64,000 nt of DNA, taken from contig WTXG01000008.1 of NCBI GenBank assembly GCA_022496185.1, positions 496,001 through 560,000 on the forward strand, read 5' to 3'. The notes below the pieces were generated by a model. That model saw nothing but the letters and a program-made list of their open reading frames with translations. It did not search any database and was not told the DNA's origin. Position 1 is the stretch's first letter, and each line of letters starts with the position of its first letter. This DNA comes from Multifurca ochricompacta. Its lineage: Eukaryota; Basidiomycota; Agaricomycetes; Russulales; Russulaceae. This document shows positions 1-9,390 of this stretch, one piece after another. A program made the translations under genes and the position numbers.

Positions 1-380
1 TCCCGGGCGGAGCCGACGAATGTACCATGTTTCGAGCCCATATCCACGATTGCCCATTCACGCCGCTCAGCGTCCCAAAAGAGCGTGGCATGAAGCTTAG
101 AGACCTCCATGTCCTTCAGTCGGATCCTCGGGGTGCTGGCGCCGGAGGGTGCCGCGTCTCGACCAAACTGAACCTCTGAATATCCATCGACGACGGCAAG
201 ACGCTGCATTTGTGAAACAAATGTACTCTTTTGAATGACAAGTCGGCAAATAGGGAAGTTATTTGAGGGCGTTGATTCGGCATGCGTGTGCACGCCAGGG
301 TGAGAACTACTGTTATTATCTTCTGGGAACTCGTATGAAGGGTGATATGTTAACGGAATTCCTGTAACATTGTCTCGCAT
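1..380 (-). CDS. FHA-domain protein, 3' part missing (runs off left edge)
   Basis: The minus strand reads as one open frame from an ATG at 380 to the window edge. Residues about 55-125 form a forkhead-associated (FHA) domain: an EVQFGRD strand with the phosphate-contact Gly-Arg, then KDMEVSKLHATLFW, then DMGSKHGTFVG, which carries the usual S..H and GT signature. FHA domains bind phosphothreonine peptides. The spacing resembles the FHA of AGGF1-type G-patch/FHA proteins; the G-patch, if present, would lie outside the window. The frame stays open upstream of 380 to a stop near 462 without another ATG, so either 380 is the start or an upstream exon exists. The gene diverges from the XLF gene across about 250 bp. 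Confidence 0.75.
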   Translation of the reverse strand, partial: MRDNVTGIPLTYHPSYEFPEDNNSSSHPGVHTHAESTPSNNFPICRLVIQKSTFVSQMQRLAVVDGYSEVQFGRDAAPSGASTPRIRLKDMEVSKLHATLFWDAERREWAIVDMGSKHGTFVGSAR

Positions 381-634
381 GTCCTTTGGATAATGATGAA
401 GAGACGGGTTAACTCTCTCTCTCCCTCTGAGTTGGGGCTGGGGCTGGGTCGGGTCTGGATGGCCGTCTATTCAAGTTCCCACGGTCATTAACCTCTTCCC
501 ACGGGCATTAACCTCTACCACAAGCCAGCCGTTGACGTTGACGTTGACGTGGCCCGCTGTTTGCGTTGCGCAACAAACTTGAAGTCCATCCAAGTTAAAT
601 CAAAATTGATCTTCTTCTGTCGCTGTCATTGGTG
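381..634. promoter_or_regulatory. Divergent promoter between FHA gene and XLF gene
   Basis: This is the 254-bp gap between two outward-facing starts. It holds an imperfect direct repeat of 16 bases (ACGGKCATTAACCTCT) at 481-496 and 501-516, a pyrimidine-rich stretch at 414-430, and a (GTTGAC)3 run from 531. No TATA box is evident. Promoter function is inferred from position only. Confidence 0.45.
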
Positions 635-2404
635 ATGAACGAATTCACAGAGGTTCGACGTGTACAGGCTACTTATACCCATGCATGCTCAAACGGATCG
701 TTAGACTCACTCAGATCACCTACTGTCAAAGGAATGGCTCGTAAAGATCGATAATGAGAAGTCCATTCCGTACCTTATGGTCCGTCCCTGTCTAAACATC
801 AAAGTATAAGGACATTCAACTCTTCTATGCCTCCTAGTAGAAGCTACACTCGACATTCGCAGATCAGTCATGCATTTTCTTGATAACAGATACTAAGACT
901 GTATGGGTCGAAGGTGCATCATTCGCCTTGTTCTCTTTAGTGTGGTAGAGGGCTTATTTGGCCACTTGGGGCTGCAGTATTGTCGAGGCAGCAATTAAGT
1001 CACCGTTGGTCGATGCTGAATCCTAGCAATGCTTTGGATTATTCGTCACGACCCGATGATGATAACTGGCTTGATCAAGTCTTGCAATATCTCACGGATG
1101 TGCACTCTCCCAGCGTGATAAGCAATCTATCTTTTAATGTGATAGATTCTCGTTATTCTGTATAGTGGCCTTTGTTCCTCTTGCGTCTTTCGGGCTCTCA
1201 CAACTTCCTAGGAACTAGGCGTTGATCTTCGGGGAGAGACTTTCAAGTGGCGATGGGAAACCTTTTCCGTTGGGCCAAAACAATCAGCATATATACTTTC
1301 AAAGCACCTCATAATGCCACTTCTCAGCACCGCTTACTTGGCTTTCAGTTCATCGGACGCAATCAGCGAGATCTCCGACTGCGATCTCGAACAGGTAAGT
1401 TTCAACGGTCCGCATTCGTGAGCACCCTTGTTTCAGTTTGGCGCGGGGCTAATTCATGCCTCGTGTCCTATGATGGCGGTGGGTGGCAGCGCTTAAGGCT
1501 ATGTATGACCGCCTCTCGCCGGTGTCCTCGCACCACTATGGCTCTAACCATTTCTATTTCAATTTGCATCAGACCCGGAAAGGTATCACTTCTGAGCATT
1601 CCTTGGCAGGCAATCGACCGAATTGGTCGGACGGCGCGCCGTAGTGTGGACACGCACATCAGGAACATATTTTCGCAGTCGCGCATCTGTACAAGCATCC
1701 GCCGCATATCGGCTCTTTTCGCGTTTAGCGCCAATCTTCGTATGTTATTCCAGGCTTATGCTTCTTGCCCGCTAACCGGGCACTGCAGCGGCTGTAGTCG
1801 ACGAGTTGGAGAGGCCGGAACTTATTTTACCTTCTGTTGATCTTACTGCAAGGAGCGAACGGTCACAAACACCCCATAAGACACTGACCCTCCCTGTTTC
1901 TTCTGTCAACATAGAACAGGCCCAGTCACACGACCTACATGTAAGAGGTTCTACGAACGTGGCCCATGAGGTAAAGCTAGGACCAAGAGAGGCATTAAAT
2001 AATAAGGCTACGCAACAAGACCCAGGAAGGTATATTCCCGGCCAGGCAACGACTGGAGATGGAGAATCGTCCACAGAAACTGGAGAAGATGATGATAAGA
2101 TCTTAGTGCCTCCCCGTAGGCAACTGGGAAAGGGAAGGGGCACTCACGCCCGACGGTATCAGCTACCCAGAGCAAGAAGGCATCCCAAAGCAGTCATTCC
2201 GGCCCTTCGGCACTGGGATCTCACGCTCCGACCGCGGCACCACGAAGCGGCGCGGCCTCAACATCGTTGGCTTCTGACTCCCCGTCACGCCCGGCTAAGA
2301 GAGCAAGACCAAAGAGACAGAACGGCAGTGACTATAGCAGCGAGGATGGCGCCAAGCGCAGCGAAGAGAGATGGCGTGGAACAAAGCAGCCATCAAACGC
2401 GTAG
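635..2404 (+). CDS. XLF/NHEJ1-like DNA double-strand-break repair factor
   Basis: Eight exons join into about 409 codons: 635-652, 705-779, 841-913, 978-1159, 1212-1394, 1610-1739, 1789-2115, 2163-2404. The N-terminal head contains LLSKEWLVKID, then ITDTKTVWVE, then LSRQQLSHRW, the order expected of fungal XLF. It continues with FKWRWETFSVG, ISDCDLEQ and AIDRIGRTARRSVDTH, where the coiled-coil stalk starts. The C-terminal tail is acidic then basic, with an NLS-like KRARPKRQ. XLF binds XRCC4 and ligase IV in non-homologous end joining in the nucleus. Exon 5 ends in a canonical GTAAGT donor. The following 215-nt intron is long for this window but keeps DLEQ next to AIDR, as in the family. The donors of introns 1 and 2 are weak, so those edges are less certain. 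Confidence 0.85.
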
Positions 2405-4148
2405 GACGGCAGTTTTAAACATCCCCGTTCCATGCGGGACATGATCGCACAAGCGCTTGTCCCGTCTGCTTCTCGGATGCTCGGCTCTAGTCGATCTGAA
2501 CGTCCATCGATTCTTCTCCTTGACGTCGTCATGTGGGTGTGCGCAGATTATCTTCTCGCTTGGCGCTCATGGTGGTTTAGAGGACTGACTACGGTGAGAT
2601 TCTATTGTAGATGTTCGACCTTAATCGGTATTTCTTCTCATGAGATTTGTCTGTCTGAGTCTCCGACGCTTCTTAACCTGAATCGGACTGAACGCATCGA
2701 CGACACGGTCACGCTGTGGGAGTAGATGTTTTGGTTGATCATATGAAAGAACCCCGGGCATTCGGGGGTGGAATGACGACCTTCCAATGGAAACCGAGGC
2801 GATGGAGGAGTTTCCGAAGTGAGGTTGAGTTGTGAGACATGCCTCTTCAAGAGGTGGTCTTAAGAGAAGAGCCCGACCTGGCAGTTATACGACCCTCAGT
2901 TGCTTCCGTTCCAGATGCAACAGTAGTTGAGTCGACGGGATCTAAATCCGCGAACATGTTAGGTGAGTAAGTGTCACTGCTCGGGATTAGATATATATGA
3001 ATACAAGGGCGTTTGTATGGATTCCATTGAAGTGTGGCTCGTACGATAAGTCTTTCTCTCGAACAAAGCATAGTACACAGCAAGATAGCGGCAGGCAGCA
3101 GGCAGGTGGGAGGTGTTGAAGATACAGGGGCCCAGTTTTGAGAGGAGGCGAAAGCCGTGTGGCATCTGCCGATCAGCGGCGTCGACCGCGATCATAGTTA
3201 GCTTCCTTGCAGTGGTCACACGGCTCTTGGAACAAGTTCAGCACGCGACGGTCGTCATATATTATCTGCACAGTGGGATAATCCCATGTGGGAATCAGAA
3301 CAGGAAGGGGAACCAGGATGAAAGTCATACCCGACTGCAATGGCAAGTCCTCGCCGTCTTGTGTTTATGAGCACTACTGTGGAAGCAATCTGGCGAACCG
3401 CAATCGGTCTTATTTCCTGTGGAATATAGCCGGACGTAGTGCTGCATGTGGCGGGAAATGGAGTCAGGCATGAGTTTTCAGATTTCCTCTGATTGAACGA
3501 TGAAACAAGCACCCCACAACCTCGGTACTGGTTTCCAAAGCTGGGTAATCCTGAATTGTAAACACCGTGTACTGTTGCAGAGCGTGTAGGTACTTACCAT
3601 TCCTCTTTGCACATATTGATTGAGTGACTTTGGATGATCTTTCAGTTCAGATGCGCAAGTGGGAGATAACAGGTGAAGCAAGGGTGACAAGAAAAGTAGT
3701 AAAGCGGGTTAAGCGAGAAGGTGCGCTGAATTGACATGGCTTTTTATATGTGCGGAGAAGTACCGCATAGCTTATTGCAAGCTATCGAGTCTGTGCAAGC
3801 GCCTGCGGGAAGGCCGCTACGGCAGATGGGGAGCAGGAACCGAGGATCTGGCTTGAAGGCGAAACGAAAATAATTCCGGATGAAGCAAAAGGATCTGGGA
3901 AGGAGAAGGGATCATATGTCCCTCCCTCCCTTCGCCATTGTCCTGCACAAGGACACAAATTTAGTAAATTGGACGCTCAGTATTTCGATAAGGGCACGAA
4001 CAAGAACTGATCGCAGTTCGGCCTTGAGCGCCACGCAAGATCGAAGACAGATCAATAATAGAGGCAATCATAGTAGTGGTCTGGTCTCTGTGCCATTGGC
4101 TGTCCTTCCTTGTGTAGACTTCTGCGAGGGGAGACAAATATCTGCCCT

Positions 4149-4183
4149 GTCCGAGTCCGAATCCGAGTCCGAGCGAGTCCGAA
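4149..4183. repeat. Six-base tandem repeat, GTCCGA type
   Basis: Alternating GTCCGA and ATCCGA units, about five copies with one interruption. No coding frame is supported across it. Confidence 0.8.
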
Positions 4184-4365
4184 TACAAAACGAATACGAA
4201 AGTTGTCATGTGCATGTATCAAGAAGAACTCAGAAGCGGATATTTCCTCTCTCTTATCTTTTATAATAAGCGAACCGTAGAATCTGAATCTTTATTACAA
4301 GTGGCCTGGGAATCTAACATCCTTCCGGTAACAGGCACCTTCCACGGGTGCTACGACGAGTTGGT

Positions 4366-4397
4366 TGTAAATGTAAATGTAAATGAAATGTAAATGT
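4366..4397. repeat. Six-base tandem repeat, TAAATG type
   Basis: About five units of TAAATG, one shortened by a base. It is intergenic. Confidence 0.8.
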
Positions 4398-4910
4398 TGC
4401 ACAGCAACCAGATCTTAGTACTTCAACTAAATTGAGTCGAGCGTTTATGAACTGAACTGCGCTGACGCCCGGAGGCACGCAAATGCTTGGCTAGGCTACA
4501 GTGTACTACACACCTATACCACATTACATTACATTACACTCCAGCACTTTGGTGTTGCATGGCCCGCTTAAGGTATAGTTTATCCACCTCAACCGACAAA
4601 TCCCGACCCCCAGGACATTGGCTTTCGCGGGACCAACTTCAGATAAAGAAATACTGTAAATATGAGTAAGAGTGCCTCAGTCGAGTACTCCTGAAGCAAC
4701 GAGCGAGCGAATTCAGCCGTCACGCGGTACTGCACTTACACTCACAATCACACTTGATGGCCCCGGACTCCGGTCCAGAGGGGATGTGGGGGATGTGTTG
4801 GAGCGGAATTGTCCGCAAGGAGATCACGGGGCCCTGTCACGAGGACGGGTAGACGTACGCACGTCTCTAACGTGTGCTGCAACGTGTTGCGCGACAGGAG
4901 TGAGCTCATG

Positions 4911-4937
4911 TAGTCATAGTCATAGTCATAGTCATAG
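4911..4937. repeat. Six-base tandem repeat, TAGTCA type
   Basis: Four and a half units of TAGTCA in intergenic sequence. Confidence 0.8.
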
Positions 4938-5088
4938 CCACAGCAGCCAGGGAAGCGATAACAAGGTGAGGGCATTGCATTAGAACATATGCATATGTAC
5001 ATGTAAGCGCAGACAGAGAATTAAAAGCCAGAGCAATGACGTGACGTGGCGAATCTCGGGGAATCTGAGCTGATTATAATCGTTTGCT

Positions 5089-5205
5089 TGGCACTGACGC
5101 TGACACTGACAGACATCGACATACACACTGATACTGATACTGACACTGATACTGACACTGGCACTGGCACTGACACTGGCACTGGCACTGGCACTGGCAC
5201 TGGCA
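5089..5205. repeat. Long imperfect six-base tandem array, ACTGAY/ACTGGC type
   Basis: About 19 units of a hexamer of the form ACTGAC, ACTGAT or ACTGGC. The left half is mostly ACTGAY and the right half mostly ACTGGC, as if a variant unit spread from one end. The array has no stop in some frames, where it encodes Thr-Asp/Thr-Gly or Val-Pro repeats, but no flanking coding sequence supports a gene. Confidence 0.85.
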
Positions 5206-7734
5206 CCATTAGGTCACCAAAAGCCAAAAAGGGACTGATATCAGTTATCGGATAAAGATGAGATGAGGGCCAAAGTACAAGGATGTTCTTGCAACCTAAA
5301 GAGGTTGTTTTGTTAGCTTCAAGGCGATCTCAATACACAAACACATAACTCAAAGAGTTAGTGAACCGCTATTCGGTGAGAGAGAGATAATGTGTAATGA
5401 GGTATCAGAATTAATCTTTCTCGAAAGTCATGATGTACTGATGCGGGGGTGCATTCTATCTTCTTCTACACTTACACTCTACCATATCCTAGCCTATCTC
5501 AATCCCACCCCACCCCCATCCCATCCTAGTCCTATTCAATCCCTCAAGGTCATTATGCCGGTACCATAGCGGCGTTTGCGTGCTTACATGCTCCATATTT
5601 ATTGGCGTATCGTCGCCAGGCGCCAACTCGGCGGTTTGTTTGTTCTCCCCTCAGTCTCCGGTCTTATACGCTTCTCCCGTCCTCGAATGAATGACACGGT
5701 TTTTCGTATTCGAATCGCTCCCCTTCCTCCTCCCGGTACCTGCTTACAAGCGACGGACCTTGGATCTTCCATTTAGAAGGTTGTTTCCAATTCTCCCCAC
5801 TCAGATTGTCTCTACTCGGGCCGCGTCTGGGCTTGAGATATGTCGATCTCATAATATCCTAATATTTATCAATACTCCCCTCCCCCCCTCCTGTCCCTCC
5901 CTGCAGGTGCAGGAGCGAGACGAAATACCGGCTTTGCCTTATCCAGACAACCCGATTTCGGTTATTTTTCGGCTAGCAACTAATACTTAAGGTGTTCCTC
6001 CGGAACATTCGCGCGTCATACTTTTATCTGTCACAATTATCACTTTGAACCTCCAGATGGGGCTCCACCTTCTCACGGAGTCAGGGTCTCGGTACGAAAA
6101 CTCATATCACTGATGGCCGGCATTTTCCTCTATGTCCTCTTTGTTGCGTTTAAGGCCTTGTTTTCATTATCGAGCTGCAGTTGTGGTCGAGTGCGAGTGC
6201 AAACGTAAATACTTTATTGATCCAATCTTAGGAGCATAGTCCACCGTGCTTCAAGCTGGGCAATCTCCTACACGTCTTCAGTCGATGCATCCACACTACG
6301 TACGCTTCTCGCTTTCTTTCACTCATGTGGTCACATTCACAGCAGGTTTTTTAAACCCTCCCAAAAGAAGTGGATATTAGAGGTCCTTCCCACCTTATAT
6401 GTAACATTTACGCCGTGTCAGTATATCATAATCTCGTACGGAAGGCAGCTTAACCCTTTATCTTGTTGGAGTAAACTGACCAAGGAATATTCCTTGCGTC
6501 GAACTCCGTCGACCGCCGACCATCCTCGGTTTGACACTAGACTCTCTCACCCCACTTTGCACACTCGCCCCTGCGTCCCCAAAGGGAAGTTCCGTCTCCA
6601 ATGATTTCGGAAATTTATGTCCACCCCCCAAACTCTGTTTTCGCGCCTGGATGGACTCAGGCTATTGCGTAGGAGTCTGTCGAATTCGAAAACGAGTTTG
6701 TACGACGAGCGGGCGGTGAAGCATGTGACAGTCCAACCCTAACACGCTGGAGCTGTGGCCTTGAGAACATACTCGTCAAGGTGCCTATTACCTTAAAGAC
6801 CTACTTCCCGACCAGAAGTTCGGGGCAACCCGTTGATATTTCGCTATGACCGCACACTTGCCGCTTGACAAAAAATGAATATCCCGCGCTGTTCCATTGA
6901 AACACATACACCCCATGGATTCCTCTCTCTCGTCACCCTGTCGATATCGATATTCCCGCATTGAAAGGCCGCTCCCTTGCACATCTGGAGGGCCAATTTG
7001 ATCTACCCCAATGTCCGTGACCGAGGATACCCAAGCTGAGTTGGGCAATTTTGCCGCAACGGATCTTCCCTCAGCCATGTCCGTTGAAACTCGATATGTC
7101 TGTGGTGGAATATCCCAAGAATACACCAAGACTGACGAATTTTGTCCAGTTAGGGACCCGACTGAACCCTTAATATCCGGAGACCGGTTTGTTTTGTAAA
7201 TCAGGTGTTGCGACGGCTGTCACCGATGGCCCCCACTGTCTGAGACAAGTAGAATGAAAAACCTCGGTACAAGACCACCCAAGTGGGTTCCACGTCATTC
7301 ACTTATGGCTCCTCTTGATGACCAGTGGCTGGGTTGCCAGGGATAAGTACAAGGGGAGATGGTGGATGACAAGTTGCATCCTAAGATGCCGGTAAGTTCA
7401 AATTAGTTTCGTCTTGGCTGGCGCCAGGGATGGTGATTACCGTTTGTCACCCGTAGGACCCTGAAAAACCCCGTCTGATTGTCACGGTGCCACGGGCTTG
7501 TCGTGTGGTAGAGAGGTCTATTAAGGACACGCAGATGCGCGGACATCCTCGGGGCTTACGTCTCTAGAAGAGCCAGAAAGTGGAGAATCATGCCAATTGT
7601 TGGACGATACCTCGCCCTGGGCAATCTGAACTTTGCCGAGATAGCTCACTGGGCATGGAGGCGCATTATGACGGCGATAAACAAACATAAGTACTTGTCC
7701 TTCTCGTCGCTACTGGTCTAGAGTTTAGTTTTAG

Positions 7735-7762
7735 AGTCTATGTCTATGTCTATGTCTATGTG
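7735..7762. repeat. Six-base tandem repeat, GTCTAT type
   Basis: Four and a half units of GTCTAT, about 150 bp upstream of the MIM1-like gene start. Confidence 0.8.
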
Positions 7763-7916
7763 AGAGTCCTCAAATGTCGATGACTACTAGCGCTTGAATT
7801 GAATTGGATTCAATTAATTTGAATTTGTTCGTATTTACATTTACGCTCGCTCCCCTCTCTTCTGACAACACACAACACCTCCCCCACCCCCCACTTGTAA
7901 GTTCGGGCGTCGAGCG

Positions 7917-9159
7917 ATGTCAGTGTCAGACCACCACACAAGCCCTTTACGCCCAGAAGGCGAGGACCTCCTTCAAGTGAGTCAGCACATTAGCCCTGTC
8001 CCTCAATCTATTCAGTTCCTTGATAATATGATTTACTCCTTAACTCAGGCAGCGCTCTCGGATCCCTTCTCCGTCACCAATCTCCCCCGCATCTCCCCCC
8101 CTCTCAACCTGCGGAGTCTACAAAACCTATTTCGGGGACTCAGACCCCCCCAGAGTCAATTCCAACTCCCACTTCACCAGAGTCATCCGTCTCAGCCGCA
8201 GGGTATGAGGCCTGGAAGGTTGAGTATGAGACTCAGGTCGCCGAATGGCGGCGTCAGAGTGCGACTGTACGTGCACGCGCCGAAACGGAACGGGCGCGAT
8301 GGGAGGAGCGTAAGGCACATGAGCGAGAGGCGGAAGAAGAGGAGAAGGAGGAGGGAAGGGAAGTAGAAGGGGAAGAGCGACGGGGGCTCCGTGCTGACCG
8401 GAGCGTGACTGACGAGAGCGCGAGCACGAGCGAGTGGGAAGCCGTGTCGCGGCGGAGCACGCTCCCGCCTATCACGGCTGCCTCTCCTCTTCAACTTGGG
8501 GACGCGCGTAGCAGCGGAGGCGAGGGCCAAGGCACTCACTCGCACCCCTCGCAGGTAGCCCATCCACAGGTGCGCAACCTTTATTTTATATTTTTATTTT
8601 TTTGGTCTCAACAACTCGGACCCAACTTTCTTTTTATTATTATTATTATTCGCTTCTTGCATGTGTGCGGTATATTTAGTCAATCCTCCCTGTATCTGCA
8701 AGTTTCAATGTTCCCCTGCCGACGTCCGCGCCGTCTGCGCCGTCCGTGGACTCGCGGGGTGTGTCTGGCCCTGTGGTAGTCGACCCATCCGACTCGCCGC
8801 ACTGGGAAAACGTGCCCTCATCACCGACTTCTTCATTCCCATCCATGTCATTCCCCGAACCCTCGCGCCCGCACTCGCCCGAGCGTTCCCATGCACCTCG
8901 GACCGTCACCGCCCCCCGCCCCCCGACAGCGGCGTCAGCGACCCTTGCCGTGTTTGACGACTCGTTACCCACACGTACGCGCCTCTGGGCATTGGTCTCT
9001 TCCGTGTCCATCAATATGCTCTTACCATTCGTAAACGGTGTGATGCTTGGATTCGGCGAGATTTTTGCAAAAACTGTCATCGTCGGATGGCTTGGGTGGG
9101 GATCCACCATCGCAACCAATGTGGGACTTGGTGTCCGCTCGACGAGTGGGCGGCGATAA
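7917..9159 (+). CDS. Mitochondrial outer-membrane import protein, MIM1/TOM13 family
   Basis: Three exons fit: 7917-7976, 8117-8569 and 8680-9159, giving about 330 residues. The C-terminus carries the MIM1 signature: a hydrophobic single span INMLLPFVNGVMLGFGEIFA with its G-x(3)-G helix-packing pattern, followed by GWLGWGSTIATNVGLG. MIM1 inserts alpha-helical proteins into the mitochondrial outer membrane and helps assemble the TOM complex. Upstream lies a charged, probably coiled segment (AWKVEYETQVAEWRRQSA onward) and a Ser/Pro-rich linker. The protein is therefore about three times longer than yeast Mim1; as I recall, long versions are normal in mushrooms. The exon 1/2 acceptor at 8116 was chosen because it keeps the frame; a better-looking CAG at about 8048 would not. 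Confidence 0.85.
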
Positions 9160-9390
9160 AACTCGGCAAAACTTAATGCGACGTAGCCGTGCTATTATCT
9201 ATTTTTTTTTGCGCACGACGTACATTGGATTGGATTATGTTCTGTCATAGAATAGTAATACTCCCCCACTTCATTGGCTTCAGCACTACAAGAAAGGTAC
9301 CCGCGGGTCTGAAACCGTTAGATATGATAACAAATTCGTTTGTGCAATTAAGGACCTCTCAAAGAAGAATGCAGAGGGAAAGACGACCTG

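Larger units (their letters stand above)
2405..7916. other. 5.5-kb gene-poor region
   Basis: I find no gene I can support here. One coding-like plus-strand stretch sits at about 2839-2959 (from an ATG at 2839 to a GTGAGT donor) but I could not connect it to other exons. At about 6980-7200 both strands stay open with protein-like composition, yet neither matches a family I know. Small tandem arrays with a six-base period are scattered through the region (listed separately). Long pyrimidine tracts at about 5455-5530 and 5865-5905 look like promoter or UTR sequence. It could hold a long non-coding transcript, a fast-evolving small gene or decayed sequence. Confidence 0.5.

Noticed and set aside
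1247..1840. Largest plus-strand open frame near the left end
   Set aside because: It overlaps exons of the XLF gene in part but runs through introns and out of frame elsewhere; the spliced XLF model explains the sequence better.
5046..5255. Open frames made of Thr/Asp/Gly or Val/Pro repeats
   Set aside because: They are only the translation of the six-base array; no conserved flanks.
8192..9119. Overlapping open frames on the minus strand across the MIM1-like gene
   Set aside because: Shadows of the Arg/Ser-rich coding exons; no family signature and no splice logic.
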